A stretch of 64,000 nucleotides of DNA from NCBI RefSeq assembly GCF_006546985.1, contig NZ_VATK01000010.1:124001-188000 (forward strand), given 5' to 3'. The position numbers were made by a program, and so were the translations under genes. The notes below the pieces were generated by a model, which was given only the letters and a program-made list of their open reading frames with translations, was not told the DNA's origin and made no database searches. Below are positions 1-9,367 of the stretch, one piece after another. Each line of letters starts with the position of its first letter. The first letter of the stretch is position 1. This DNA comes from Bacillus sp. 03113. Lineage in GTDB: Bacteria; Bacillota; Bacilli; Bacillales; Cytobacillaceae.

Positions 1-1797
1 AACTATAAGTCGATCATTCAATTGCAGTTCTGTATCCCCATGGGGCACAATTGAGTCTTTACCACGGAAAATACGTACAAAGATCACATCTCCTGTAAAA
101 GGAAATCTTCTAAGCATCATTCCATGAAAATCTTCATTTTCTAACTTTATTTCATAGAGTGCATTTTCTTGGCTCGTTAAAATTTCTACAATGCTGGGTG
201 ATTCAATTAAAGCTAGGAGCAACGTTTGTGAAGCTCTGAAGTTTGAATAAACCTCTATATTTTGTTTTCGTAAAGCTTCCTCAAATTCTGGAGTCTCCAT
301 TCTACAAATTACGCGTTCAACATCTTTTTCTTTAAAATAATTTCCTAGAGTGGCATTTATTTCTTGATCACTTGTCGATATAACAACAATATCTGCTTCA
401 TGTGTTTCCGTTTGTTCTAAAACCCCTTTAGAGAAATTTTCAAGCTCTACAATCTCAAATAAAGATTCGGCAATTTGCTTATCTTCTTTTTCCTGTTTTT
501 TATGATAAAGGGTTACATCATACAAGGATGATTTTAATTCCTTATATACCTGAAGAGTCATTTGATTTGCCCCAATAATAGATACCCTTATTCTTTTTTC
601 CGTTGCATCTACCTTTGGGAAAAGCTTTTTAAACACAATTGGTGTGATAATACAAGTTAAGATCGCTACTAAAATAAGGGTTCCACTCATTTCTGGTGTG
701 ATAACGTTTAACCTTTCTCCAATGGTTGCTGCAGCAATAACTAGAGATAGGGTAGATGTTAATAAGAAGCCTGATGCGATAACTGTTTTTGAATCATACC
801 ATATTTTTAATAAATAAATCGGTACTAGCTTTGAAAGCAAGAGTCCGATAAGGAGCAATGGAATCAGCATTAGAAGCTTTGGATCACTAAAAAGAGACCA
901 AATATCCAACTTTACTCCGACCATCACAAAGAATATTGGGATTAAAAAGCCATATCCAAATGAATCGAGCTGGTGAACTAACTTTTGATTTGGAGATAAC
1001 AAAGAAACCAAAACACCTGCTAAAAAGGCACCTAAAATATTTTCAGCCCCAACGGTTTCCGATAAGGCTACTAAAAAAATAATTAAAGCAAAGACAGCTC
1101 TTGTCCCAATTTGAACCGTACCTGCTGACAAATTCTCAATCAGCTTACCACTTTTGAAACGCCTTCCTACAAAGAATAAAATAACTCCAGCTGCAAATAA
1201 GACAAGTAAAAGCCAAGTATTTCCTTCTCCACTCTCATATAAAGAGGCAAAGACAGCTAACAAAATCATCGTGACTAAATCCGCAATGACAGCAATGAGC
1301 AATATAATTTGTCCAATGCCCGTTTTCATTAGATGAGCTTCCTTTAAAGTTGGTACGACGACCCCTAAAGAAATAGTAGATATGATGAGCGTCATTAGAA
1401 AGGCATTTTCAATGAATCCTGCAAATACGAATAAATAAGACAATCCTAGTGAAAAAATAAATATACCTGCAAAAACAACAAACGCAGCAATAAATGTATT
1501 AGGTTCTAGTTTTCCACTAGGAAGCTTTTCTCTTTTCTTACCACCAGAAAAAGCAGAAAAATCGATTTCAAGTCCGCTAAGAAACATTAAAAAAATAAAA
1601 CCAAGGGTTGATAGGATTTCAAGCCAAGAACCTTGATGAACTAGATTAAAGCCGCTTTTTCCTATAATCAACCCCATTATTATTTCAGCAACAACGACCG
1701 GCATAAAGGTCAATTTAAATCGGTGTAGTATAATAGGAGTTAAAAAAGCTATGATGATGACAATGACAAGGGATGTAATTGAAGCATGACCTTCCAT
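1..1797 (-). CDS. yjbQ: Monovalent cation/proton antiporter with TrkA-type regulatory domain (partial at 3' end)
   Basis: An integral-membrane CPA2-family Na+ or K+/H+ antiporter, probably YjbQ. About 380 N-terminal residues form a run of hydrophobic helices typical of the Na_H_Exchanger fold. A TrkA-N (RCK) Rossmann domain starts near residue 400 with VSIIGANQ, and the reading frame leaves the window inside what should be the TrkA-C domain, so 599 codons are seen. The ATG follows AAGGAGG with 7 bases between. RCK domains bind nucleotides or ions and gate transport; the exact ion cannot be read from sequence. Family call is firm; the gene symbol rests on the neighbouring prpE, as in B. subtilis. 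Confidence 0.88.
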   Translation of the reverse strand, partial: MEGHASITSLVIVIIIAFLTPIILHRFKLTFMPVVVAEIIMGLIIGKSGFNLVHQGSWLEILSTLGFIFLMFLSGLEIDFSAFSGGKKREKLPSGKLEPNTFIAAFVVFAGIFIFSLGLSYLFVFAGFIENAFLMTLIISTISLGVVVPTLKEAHLMKTGIGQIILLIAVIADLVTMILLAVFASLYESGEGNTWLLLVLFAAGVILFFVGRRFKSGKLIENLSAGTVQIGTRAVFALIIFLVALSETVGAENILGAFLAGVLVSLLSPNQKLVHQLDSFGYGFLIPIFFVMVGVKLDIWSLFSDPKLLMLIPLLLIGLLLSKLVPIYLLKIWYDSKTVIASGFLLTSTLSLVIAAATIGERLNVITPEMSGTLILVAILTCIITPIVFKKLFPKVDATEKRIRVSIIGANQMTLQVYKELKSSLYDVTLYHKKQEKEDKQIAESLFEIVELENFSKGVLEQTETHEADIVVISTSDQEINATLGNYFKEKDVERVICRMETPEFEEALRKQNIEVYSNFRASQTLLLALIESPSIVEILTSQENALYEIKLENEDFHGMMLRRFPFTGDVIFVRIFRGKDSIVPHGDTELQLNDRLIV

Positions 1798-1822
1798 CTT
1801 TCATCCTCCTTTTCATTCATTT

Positions 1823-2048
1823 TTTTGTTAGGCTGTTTTCTAAATTTTTTTGCTTTTGACATAAAAAACATTGGGAGAAACGTTTCGAAGCAGCCTGCAT
1901 ACACGTAGACTCCTGTGGGAATGCGAGAAAGGCGAGACCCCGCAGGAGCGTATGCGACGAGTAGGCTTGACGCTCGCCCACGGAAAGCGAAGTGTATGCA
2001 GGCTGCGTGTTTAAAAGCAACAATCTATACGAAAACTGCCTTTTGTTA
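1823..2048. mobile_element. MITE-like element copy 1 with 8-bp target duplication
   Basis: The element proper is 1831-2040 (210 bp). It begins GGCTGTTTTC and ends GAAAACTGCC, a 10-bp terminal inverted repeat with one mismatch. It is flanked by the direct repeat TTTTGTTA at 1823-1830 and 2041-2048. Inside is a second inverted repeat (AGCCTGCATACAC and its complement) enclosing a G+C-rich hairpin core. No transposase is encoded. It lies in the divergent yjbQ-prpE gap and is inverted relative to the copies near 15.0 and 63.5 kb. Confidence 0.85.
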
Positions 2049-2134
2049 AATAGATTATTGTTATTCCCCTTTACAGAAAGCATGTAATGCGGGAGCTCTT
2101 TCACCTATAAGACCAGACAAAAGGAGGTTGCCTT

Positions 2135-2872
2135 ATGAGACTGGATATCATCGGTGATATTCATGGCTGTTACGATGAATTGAAAAAATTAACAGAAAAG
2201 CTTGGCTATGCTTGGACACATGGTTATCCCATTCATCCGCAAAATCGTAAGCTTGCTTTTTTGGGAGATTTAACAGACAGAGGACCCCATTCACTAAAAG
2301 TGATAGAAGTGGTTTCAACATTGGTCAAAAAACGATTAGCCTATTACAATCCTGGAAATCATTGCAATAAACTATACCGCTATTTTAAAGGGAATAAGGT
2401 TCAGGTCACTCACGGACTTGAAACTACTGTAGCAGAATATGATGATTTAACTCAAGAAAAAAGAACACTCATTCGAGAAAAATTCATTCATCTTTACGAA
2501 CAAGCTCCATTGTACCATATTCTTGATGAAGGAAAACTTATTCTTGCTCATGCCGGGATTCGAGAACAGGATATTGGCAAATATAGCTCAAAGGTAAAAA
2601 CCTTTGTCCTTTATGGCGATATTACAGGTGAGAGGCATCCAGATGGCTCCCCTGTCCGCAGGGATTGGGCAAAAGAATATAAAGGGAATTCGTGGATTAT
2701 TTATGGTCATACCCCTGTAAAAGAGGCAAGAAAAATAAATCATACTTATAATATTGATACTGGAGCTGTATTTGGTGGAAAACTAACAGCATTAACCTAT
2801 CCTGACATGCAAATTATTTCTGTCCCTTCATCCATGCCTTTGATTGAAGAGAAATTTAAAACATTTGATTAA
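2135..2872 (+). CDS. prpE: Bis(5'-nucleosyl)-tetraphosphatase PrpE, PPP-family phosphoesterase
   Basis: A cytoplasmic calcineurin-like phosphoesterase of 245 residues that by family hydrolyses diadenosine tetraphosphate; B. subtilis PrpE is also reported to act on protein phosphates. The metal-binding motifs are all present: GDIHGC near residue 7, GDLTDRGP near 44, GNHC near 76, HAGIR in the middle and YGHTP near 192. The start ATG follows AAGGAGG. It is transcribed away from yjbQ, and a MITE occupies the shared promoter region. Length and motifs match the family, so the call is firm. Confidence 0.92.
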   Translation: MRLDIIGDIHGCYDELKKLTEKLGYAWTHGYPIHPQNRKLAFLGDLTDRGPHSLKVIEVVSTLVKKRLAYYNPGNHCNKLYRYFKGNKVQVTHGLETTVAEYDDLTQEKRTLIREKFIHLYEQAPLYHILDEGKLILAHAGIREQDIGKYSSKVKTFVLYGDITGERHPDGSPVRRDWAKEYKGNSWIIYGHTPVKEARKINHTYNIDTGAVFGGKLTALTYPDMQIISVPSSMPLIEEKFKTFD

Positions 2873-2945
2873 ACGATTAATCTCCTTTGAAAGCTGGAGG
2901 AGAGATCTTCTACCTCCAAAAAAGTGTTTCAGCTCATGAAAATCG

Positions 2946-3281
2946 ATAAAGTGAAACTTCAATCAGTGGGGGTTTTGCGACGTACAGGAAGTACTAGTGC
3001 AGACAATGCGACAGGACGTCGCGCTTTTGTCTGCTTCATCCCCCACTGATTGTTAGTCACGCAGAGCCTGATTGACTTTTCTAAGGGCTGAAGCCCAAAA
3101 AAAAGTCTTATTTCACCAATCACGCTCATACATGCCACATCCTGTAGCATTCGCCTGACTAGGACTCCTGTCTGTCGTCGGGCTTTTACGAGCAGTTATC
3201 CCCTACCTAGGATTGGATTTTTCAATTACACTCAAAACCTAGAGTTGGGGGGTCTTACTGCTCGTTAATGCGGGATAAAAT
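2946..3281. repeat. Intergenic repeat family B, copy 1, with embedded hairpin module
   Basis: This fills most of the 412-base gap after prpE. It opens with GATAAAGTGAAACTT, contains a block (3054-3112) nearly identical to 26322-26381 with the key string CACGCAGAGCCTGATTGA, and closes with CTCGTTAATGCGGGATAAA. Complementary stretches such as CAGTGGGGG and CCCCCACTG show it can form hairpins. Compared with the copy at 26.3 kb it carries an extra hairpin (about 2979-3041) that resembles a module in repeat family C. No coding potential was recognised. Confidence 0.75.
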
Positions 3282-3284
3282 GAC

Positions 3285-4199
3285 TTATATTTCAAAATGC
3301 TTTTTCTTATCATTTTGAAGCAAGCCTTTCATATCTTCTGGCAGATCTGATTCAAATGTCATTTTATGCTTTGTAAAAGGATGATTAAAAGAGATTTTTT
3401 TACAATGGAGTGCTTGTCTGTTGATATAATGTAAGCTTCCACCATATAAATCATCCCCAATTAATGGATAGCCCAAGTAAGATAAATGGACACGGATCTG
3501 ATGTGTTCTCCCTGTATCTAACTCCAGTAGGAGATGAGAAAATTGAGTTTTAAGTTTAATGACTTTAAAATGTGTACGGGCAAATTTTCCATCTGGCCGA
3601 ACCTCTCGTTCAATAATGCTTGAGCTTTTACGCCCAATTGGCATTTCAATCGTTCCACTATCTGCTTGAATCAATCCTTCAACAAATGCTTCGTACGTTC
3701 TTTTCACTGATCCTGCTTGTTGTTGACTACTTAATAAATGATGAATATGCTTATGCTTAGCAACTAAAACCACGCCTGAGGTGTCACGATCTAGCCTTGT
3801 TACGATATGTACAGTTGCTTCTAACCCTAACTCTTGATAATAGCCTAAAAGTGCATTTGCTAAACTTCCCCTTGGATGTTCTCGAGATGGAATCGTACTT
3901 ATTCCAGCATCCTTATTTACAACAAGTATATATTCATCCTCATACAAAATTGTAAGAGGAAGTTTTTCAGCTTCAATACCGATACTAGGCTGTTCTAATG
4001 GAAATTCAACTAGCAGTCTATCATCATTTGCCAGTTTATGTCTTACATTCACTTCATGCCTATTCACTGCAATTTTTCCGCCTTTATATTTAATTTCGGT
4101 TAAAGCAGTATTTGATATTTCTTTTTCCTTTAAAAAGTCTTTTATCATTTTTCCTTCGTCGGACCTGTCAATTATCCATTCAAGCTTAAATTTACTCAT
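3285..4199 (-). CDS. yjbO: RluA-family RNA pseudouridine synthase
   Basis: A 304-residue enzyme that converts uridine to pseudouridine in RNA, most likely rRNA. An S4-like N-terminal region (residues 1-80) precedes the catalytic domain. The catalytic signature RLDRDTSG, which carries the essential Asp, lies near residue 138, and the later RTHQIRVHL motif is intact. It lies 21 bases after nadF in the same direction, as in the yjbO-nadF order of B. subtilis, so cotranscription is likely. The exact RNA target cannot be told from sequence. Confidence 0.9.
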   Translation of the reverse strand: MSKFKLEWIIDRSDEGKMIKDFLKEKEISNTALTEIKYKGGKIAVNRHEVNVRHKLANDDRLLVEFPLEQPSIGIEAEKLPLTILYEDEYILVVNKDAGISTIPSREHPRGSLANALLGYYQELGLEATVHIVTRLDRDTSGVVLVAKHKHIHHLLSSQQQAGSVKRTYEAFVEGLIQADSGTIEMPIGRKSSSIIEREVRPDGKFARTHFKVIKLKTQFSHLLLELDTGRTHQIRVHLSYLGYPLIGDDLYGGSLHYINRQALHCKKISFNHPFTKHKMTFESDLPEDMKGLLQNDKKKHFEI

Positions 4200-4220
4200 T
4201 TAATACTCCTGCTAATATTT

Positions 4221-5015
4221 TTAATCTGCGATAAAAGAGTCGTGCACCCTTTTCCAAAACGGGAACGGACGAAACCGGGCAAAACGTATCTTTTCATCTG
4301 CAACCCTGAATTGTATAGACTTTACATTTTGATGCAAAATATTTAAATGATCAATGGTTAACAAAAAATTAGGCTCATTTACAGGCTTTAACACACAAGT
4401 ATGATGTGATGGCAAAACAAGAGGAGATCCTATGGTTCTATAAACTCGATTGTTAATCGATGCCATTTCAGCTAATTGAATTGCTTGCAAGGATGGATGA
4501 AGGATTGCACCTCCAAGCGCTTTGTTATAAGCAGTGCTCCCAGATGGAGTGGAGATGCATAGTCCATCTCCCCGAAATCTTTCAAAATGCTGGCCTCTTA
4601 TATCGATATCCATAACCAATGTACCCTCAGCACTTTTTACTGTCGATTCATTCAATGCTAAATAACGAGCTGCTTTCTCTCCATGCTGATATGCAACAAC
4701 TACCTCAACGAGTGGATATTCAATGACTTGAAAAGGAGTATTAGCAATAGCTGTAACAAGGTTATCAATTTCCTCAGGAATCCAGTCAGCGTAAAATCCG
4801 AGATGACCTGTATGTACTCCTACAAAAGCCGTTTGATCCAGGCGGTTGCTATAGCGATGAAAAGCATATAGCAACGTTCCATCTCCTCCTATAGAGATTA
4901 CAATATCAGGTTGTTCCTCATCATATGGAAGCATCAAATCCTCTAATTGAGATTTGATTTTTTTCATAAGAATATTTGATTTTGAATCCCCCTTTGAGGT
5001 TATGGCAAACTTCAT
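4221..5015 (-). CDS. nadF: NAD kinase (ATP/polyphosphate NAD kinase)
   Basis: Phosphorylates NAD to NADP in the cytoplasm. The conserved GGDGT motif appears in [12 protein letters not shown] near residue 50, and the NAD-binding TPSGSTAYN motif follows in the middle. Starting at the ATG preceded by AGGAG gives 264 residues, close to the B. subtilis enzyme; an upstream extension of the frame would overlap yjbM and has no ribosome-binding site at its start. It lies 34 bases after yjbM. Linkage of NADP supply with a (p)ppGpp synthetase is conserved in Bacillus. Confidence 0.92.
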   Translation of the reverse strand: MKFAITSKGDSKSNILMKKIKSQLEDLMLPYDEEQPDIVISIGGDGTLLYAFHRYSNRLDQTAFVGVHTGHLGFYADWIPEEIDNLVTAIANTPFQVIEYPLVEVVVAYQHGEKAARYLALNESTVKSAEGTLVMDIDIRGQHFERFRGDGLCISTPSGSTAYNKALGGAILHPSLQAIQLAEMASINNRVYRTIGSPLVLPSHHTCVLKPVNEPNFLLTIDHLNILHQNVKSIQFRVADEKIRFARFRPFPFWKRVHDSFIAD

Positions 5016-5049
5016 GTTTTTCAAACTCCTCTTCTTAAAAAAATGTTCT

Positions 5050-5694
5050 TTAAATTTTCGAATTAAGTTCCGATTGACTCTCGTTTTTACGGCTAAAAAA
5101 GACTTGCGCCTCCTGAATTTCTCCTCTAATGATTGACATTTCTTCATCTAAACGAAATGCAGCCTCTGCAGCACTTTTCAATCTCGTTTGAATTTCCTTT
5201 GGAATTTGACCCTTATACTTATAATTAAGGGAATGCTCGATGGTTGCCCAAAAATTCATCGCGAGTGTTCTTATTTGAATTTCAACTAAAATTTTCTTTT
5301 CTCCGTGAATAGTTTGCACGGGATATTCAATAATGACATGGTAAGATCGATAACCACTGGCCTTGTTATGAGAAATATAGTCTTTTTCTTCTACTATTTT
5401 AAAATCATTTCGATTTCGAAGTAATTCAATGACGATATTTATATCTTCAACAAATTGACACATCATTCTAAGCCCAGCAATATCCTGCATTTCTTTTTCT
5501 AGTTTAACAAATGAAATTCCCTTTTGATTCGCTTTATTAATGATACTGGCAATAGGCTTTACTCTTCCCGTTACAAATTCAATAGGAGAATGGGCGGGAC
5601 TAAGCTCGAATTGACTTCTCATTCCCCTGAGCTTTACCTTTAACTCTTCAACTGCTTGTTTATACGGAGCTAAAAAGGTTTCCCATTCTATCAT
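5050..5694 (-). CDS. yjbM: Small alarmone synthetase (GTP pyrophosphokinase, RelQ/SasB type)
   Basis: A synthetase-only RelA/SpoT protein that makes (p)ppGpp from ATP and GDP or GTP, lacking hydrolase and regulatory domains. Conserved synthetase motifs seen are [28 protein letters not shown] and [14 protein letters not shown] with the downstream [10 protein letters not shown]. The start chosen is the ATG nine bases after GGAGG, giving 214 residues, the usual size for the family. It forms a cluster with nadF and yjbO, with yjbL just upstream. Confidence 0.92.
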   Translation of the reverse strand: MIEWETFLAPYKQAVEELKVKLRGMRSQFELSPAHSPIEFVTGRVKPIASIINKANQKGISFVKLEKEMQDIAGLRMMCQFVEDINIVIELLRNRNDFKIVEEKDYISHNKASGYRSYHVIIEYPVQTIHGEKKILVEIQIRTLAMNFWATIEHSLNYKYKGQIPKEIQTRLKSAAEAAFRLDEEMSIIRGEIQEAQVFFSRKNESQSELNSKI

Positions 5695-5735
5695 ATTCAC
5701 AGCCCTCCAGTTCTCACATAGATTCGTCCACTGTA

Positions 5736-6104
5736 TCAAGAAAAAACCGCCTCAACCTTTGAAACCATATCTTTTCCGTAGTTGCTGTTTCCTTTAATGT
5801 TTTCGACTAAATAAGATAACTCTTCATGAATATTTGTTAACAAAAAAGAATTTTCTCCTTGTTTAATAAATACTGTTGTCTTTTCTTCCATTGCTTCTTT
5901 TAGCTTTGGCCATACAGACTCATCTAACACAATATATGTATATTCATCATTTAATTCTGCTAAATAGATAAACGCATGCTCATCTGAGTCAACCAGCATT
6001 TGTCCTAATGGCTGAAGATTGTTAAAATACAAATCATCTATCTCTAAATGAAGCTCATTTTTATCATTGAAATTTGATTTTACAATATGTAATTTTTTTC
6101 TCAT
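5736..6104 (-). CDS. yjbL: UPF0738 family protein YjbL
   Basis: A 122-residue acidic cytoplasmic protein with no known function and no membrane segment or signal peptide. I recognise it as YjbL (UPF0738) from its sequence style and its conserved position between yjbK and yjbM. GGAGG precedes the ATG. It is the first gene of the leftward yjbL-yjbM-nadF-yjbO group and is divergent from yjbK across a 111-base gap. Function is unknown. Confidence 0.75.
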   Translation of the reverse strand: MRKKLHIVKSNFNDKNELHLEIDDLYFNNLQPLGQMLVDSDEHAFIYLAELNDEYTYIVLDESVWPKLKEAMEEKTTVFIKQGENSFLLTNIHEELSYLVENIKGNSNYGKDMVSKVEAVFS

Positions 6105-6215
6105 TTTTATACCTCCATACTCTTTTTTATTTTAACATATTTAATAAATATATCCTAAGATTTCCCGTTTTAATGCTAAGAAAGAGCAGACTTTTCTATG
6201 AAAGGAAGATGGATC

Positions 6216-6794
6216 ATGTCATCACAGAACATTGAAATTGAATTTAAAAACATGTTAACAAAAGACGAATATAGAAAGCTTATAAATACTTTTGAATTGG
6301 AAGAAAGCGCTAAAAAGTCGCAGGAAAATCACTATTTTGATACAAAGGATTTTTTATTAAAATCGAAGGGCTGTGCTTTGCGTATACGTCATAAGCATGG
6401 AAGCTATGAAATGACACTAAAACAGCCTTATGAAGAAAATCTTCTTGAAACGAATCAACAACTGACAACAGCTGAGGCAGAGGAAATGATACGCACCGGT
6501 CGATTATTGAATGGTAAGATAAAAAAGTATATAGAAGAAATGAATATTCATCCATCTCATCTTATTTATTTTGGTTCTTTAAAAACAGATCGTATCGAAA
6601 TCAGCTATAAAGATGGAATTCTTGTTTTTGATCATAGTTTCTATTTAAATCAGGAAGATTATGAGCTAGAATACGAAGTAAATGACCGAAAAAAAGGTGC
6701 TGAAATTTTTAAAGAGTTATTAGATAACTTAAACATCCCAGTAAGAAAAACCGAAAATAAAATAAAACGTTTTTATGATGCACGTTATCAATAA
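6216..6794 (+). CDS. yjbK: CYTH domain protein YjbK
   Basis: A 192-residue CYTH (triphosphate tunnel) protein. The diagnostic ExExK motif is IEIEFK at residues 5-10, and further acidic or basic strand motifs (LRIRHK, DRIEISY, ELEYEV) fit the eight-stranded tunnel that binds triphosphates and metal. B. subtilis YjbK is reported as an inorganic triphosphatase-like member; the substrate here is inferred. The ATG at 6216 is chosen because AAGGAAG lies seven bases upstream; an earlier in-frame ATG at 6198 lacks such a site. Confidence 0.88.
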   Translation: MSSQNIEIEFKNMLTKDEYRKLINTFELEESAKKSQENHYFDTKDFLLKSKGCALRIRHKHGSYEMTLKQPYEENLLETNQQLTTAEAEEMIRTGRLLNGKIKKYIEEMNIHPSHLIYFGSLKTDRIEISYKDGILVFDHSFYLNQEDYELEYEVNDRKKGAEIFKELLDNLNIPVRKTENKIKRFYDARYQ

Positions 6795-6838
6795 GTTGAT
6801 AAACTATTTATTTACCGTTTGAAGGTGGCGAAAGAATC

Positions 6839-7459
6839 GTGAAGATCGATCAAATAAAAATGATGTTAGAGCTGCAGGCACTGCAGAGTTTAACGAAAAC
6901 AACGAATGAAACGACAAGTTCATCGGTATTTCAACAGCTGTTCACAAGCATGCTCTCAAACACGGAAACAACAGAATATTCAAATGCAGGAAACAAAAAC
7001 AGCATAAAGATAGGTACGCTTCCTCCCACACAATTCATCCCTGTTTCAACATCAAGCGTTTCAAAGGAAACAGCTTCAACTCCTTTTTCTTTGGATGAAA
7101 TCATTAATCAAGCTGCAAGCATCTTTCAGCTACCATCCAAGCTAATACAATCTGTGATAAAAGTAGAGTCTAATTTCAATCCAGATGCAGTTAGCACTTC
7201 AGGAGCAGTTGGATTAATGCAGCTTATGCCAGGAACCGCAAAGGGATTAGGGATAAAAAACTCCTTCAACCCTATTGAAAATATAATGGGCGGAAGCAAA
7301 TATTTAAGACAAATGTTAGATCGATTTGATCAAAATATAGATCTCGCTCTTGCAGCATATAACGCTGGACCTGGAAATGTAGAGAAACATCATGGAATAC
7401 CACCCTTCAAAGAAACTCAAAGCTATGTTCAAAAGGTGAAAAAGGCTTATTTGGGTTAA
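6839..7459 (+). CDS. yjbJ: Lytic transglycosylase, SLT domain (YjbJ/CwlQ-like)
   Basis: A 206-residue peptidoglycan-cleaving enzyme. The C-terminal half carries the soluble lytic transglycosylase fold: the catalytic Glu lies in VIKVESNF near residue 112, followed by GAVGLMQLMPGTA and AAYNAGPGNV. The N-terminal half is rich in Ser and Thr and looks like a flexible linker. No clear signal peptide is visible, as in B. subtilis CwlQ/YjbJ. It starts at GTG after GAAGGTGG, 45 bases behind yjbK, and is followed by a rho-independent terminator. Confidence 0.9.
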   Translation: MKIDQIKMMLELQALQSLTKTTNETTSSSVFQQLFTSMLSNTETTEYSNAGNKNSIKIGTLPPTQFIPVSTSSVSKETASTPFSLDEIINQAASIFQLPSKLIQSVIKVESNFNPDAVSTSGAVGLMQLMPGTAKGLGIKNSFNPIENIMGGSKYLRQMLDRFDQNIDLALAAYNAGPGNVEKHHGIPPFKETQSYVQKVKKAYLG

Positions 7460-7542
7460 CGATTTCCATATTGTCTACACTTTCTATTAGGCAAAAATCA
7501 TTGATATTACTACTTTTCTAAAATAGTAAAAATTAAAGGACT

Positions 7543-7570
7543 CCGTCAGATTGATATCTGACGGTTTTCT
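7543..7570 (+). terminator. Terminator after yjbJ
   Basis: A perfect 9-bp stem (CCGTCAGAT and ATCTGACGG) with a TGAT loop is followed by TTTTCT. It lies 84 bases after the yjbJ stop and separates it from the yjbI-spxH unit. Confidence 0.85.
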
Positions 7571-7727
7571 ATGGGCATAGACTTCCTTTTTTTTCATAGA
7601 GCTATTTGTTTGAGATATGAATGAGGCATTGATAAAATAGAGTGGAATTCTTTTTCAAAGAAAGGCAAAAATAGCTTTTATAAATGATAAAAGTATGTAA
7701 TCAAACTCATAAAGGAGTTTTCGCAAA

Positions 7728-8135
7728 ATGGTCGAGAAAATATCCACACCCTATGATGCTATTGGCGATGAGACACTTTCACAGTTGGTAGATGCGTTTT
7801 ACCGCCGTGTAGGACAACATCCTGATCTTTCTCCTATTTTTCCAAATGACTTAACAGAGACAGCAAGGAAGCAAAAGCAATTTTTGACTCAATATTTAGG
7901 GGGACCTCCTTTATATACTCTTGAGCATGGGCATCCAATGCTGCGCGCACGTCATTTACCTTTTGAAATAACGAAAGAAAGGGCTGAATCTTGGTTATCC
8001 TGTATGAAGCTAGCGATGGATGAGATAGGGCTACATGGACCAATAAGGGAACACCTTTTTTCAAGACTTGTTCTAACTGCAAACCATATGATTAATAGTA
8101 ATGAAACGGAAATGACGAAAGGTGAGAACACGTGA
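7728..8135 (+). CDS. yjbI: Group II truncated haemoglobin (trHbO)
   Basis: A 135-residue truncated globin. Features of group II globins are visible: [16 protein letters not shown] for the B/C helices, the [10 protein letters not shown] loop, and [11 protein letters not shown] with the proximal His on the F helix. It binds haem and oxygen or NO-type ligands in the cytoplasm. It overlaps the following spxH by four bases, so the two are translationally coupled, as in B. subtilis yjbI-spxH. A role in redox or nitrosative stress is inferred from this pairing. Confidence 0.93.
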   Translation: MVEKISTPYDAIGDETLSQLVDAFYRRVGQHPDLSPIFPNDLTETARKQKQFLTQYLGGPPLYTLEHGHPMLRARHLPFEITKERAESWLSCMKLAMDEIGLHGPIREHLFSRLVLTANHMINSNETEMTKGENT

Positions 8136-9013
8136 GGGAAAAAGATTTATTTCAAAACAAGATGACATTCCCCCATTGTCATGGAAACGAGAAAAAACCG
8201 TTAGAAATTTATATGTTTATCGACCCGCTCTGTCCAGAATGCTGGGCGCTGGAACCGATTATTAAAAAGCTATTAATTGAGTATGGTCAATATTTTTCTA
8301 TAAAACGTGTGATAAGCGGTCGGTTAGCTTCGTTAAATTTAAGCCGCAAACAGCATTATGAAAACATCGCAGAGCTTTGGGAAAAAACAGCCAGTCGAAC
8401 AGGTATGTCATGTGATGGCAGTCTTTGGTTTGAGAATCCGATTTCTTCTCCACACATTGTTTCAATATCTATTAAAGCAGCTGAATTACAAGGAAGAAAA
8501 GCCGGATTTCGCTTTTTACGTAAACTGCAGGAAGTGTTGTTTCTTGAAAGACAAAATGTAACGAATTTTGATGTCCTTACGAATTGTGCCAAACAGGTTG
8601 GCTTAGATGTAGAAGAATTTATTTCCGATATCCATTCAGATAGTGCTGCAAAAGCGTTTCAATGTGATTTAAAAATTACAGCTGAAATGGATGTCCAGGA
8701 AATTCCTTCTCTTGTTTTCTTTAATGAAAATATTGAAGATGAAGGAATTAAAATTACAGGGTACTATCCCTATAGCGTCTATGAACAAATTATTGAAGAA
8801 ATGCTAGAGATTAAACCAGAACGATCAGATCCACCGCCATTGGAATATTTTCTTAAATATTTTAAATTAGTTGCATCAAAGGAAATTGCAGTCGTTTATA
8901 ATAAATCGGTCCAAGAAGTTGATATTGAAATGAAAAAACTTCAACTCAAACAATTAGTTGAGCAAATCCCCGCAAAATACGGAGTATTCTGGAAGTATAT
9001 TGATAAAAAGTAG
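8132..9013 (+). CDS. spxH: SpxH/YjbH, ClpXP adaptor for Spx degradation
   Basis: A 293-residue DsbA/thioredoxin-like adaptor that delivers the transcription factor Spx to ClpXP. The N-terminal half shows the thioredoxin strand [16 protein letters not shown] with a CxxC pair near residue 30, followed by a helical insertion and a C-terminal thioredoxin-like segment (IPSLVFFNE). The GTG start overlaps the yjbI stop and is preceded by AAAGGTGAG. spxA, its substrate, lies 5 kb away in this window. A strong terminator follows. Confidence 0.92.
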   Translation: MREKDLFQNKMTFPHCHGNEKKPLEIYMFIDPLCPECWALEPIIKKLLIEYGQYFSIKRVISGRLASLNLSRKQHYENIAELWEKTASRTGMSCDGSLWFENPISSPHIVSISIKAAELQGRKAGFRFLRKLQEVLFLERQNVTNFDVLTNCAKQVGLDVEEFISDIHSDSAAKAFQCDLKITAEMDVQEIPSLVFFNENIEDEGIKITGYYPYSVYEQIIEEMLEIKPERSDPPPLEYFLKYFKLVASKEIAVVYNKSVQEVDIEMKKLQLKQLVEQIPAKYGVFWKYIDKK

Positions 9014-9066
9014 TGTAAGGCGACAAGTATAAATAAAACACCTATCTATCTATAAAATTCTCCTAT

Positions 9067-9104
9067 GAGAAAAAGACCTTGCACCGGCGCAAGGTCTTTT
9101 TCTC
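9067..9104. terminator. Bidirectional terminator after spxH
   Basis: A perfect 16-bp stem (GAGAAAAAGACCTTGC and its complement) with an ACCGGC loop has T and A runs on both sides. The remaining gap, 9105-9367, holds no recognisable feature except a G-rich stretch near 9120-9165. Confidence 0.88.
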
Positions 9105-9367
9105 ATTTAATACGAACAAAGGGGATGGGAGAAATTTTTCACGGTCAAACAAAGGGGTTTATGTTTGCTTGTGATCAACTTCACATCTTTACTATATCAT
9201 AATAAAAAAACATTTGACAAGAAAGCTCTCTCTTTTTTCACAATATTGTAAAAATAAAATTGATGTATGATTAAGATTTTTCGTTCATAAAATTATATAT
9301 CATATAGACAAAGGTTTAGAGGGATCTAAAAAAAGAGCACCATATATTAAGGGAGAGTTACATCCAA

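Noticed and set aside
1817-2104. 95-codon leftward frame and similar frames at 14826-15116 and 63428-63610
   Set aside because: They translate the MITE sequence. All three copies give similar peptides only because the DNA is repeated; no ribosome-binding site or independent conservation was seen.
2959-3150. 63-codon frame in repeat family B
   Set aside because: It lies wholly within a hairpin-rich intergenic repeat and has no ribosome-binding site.
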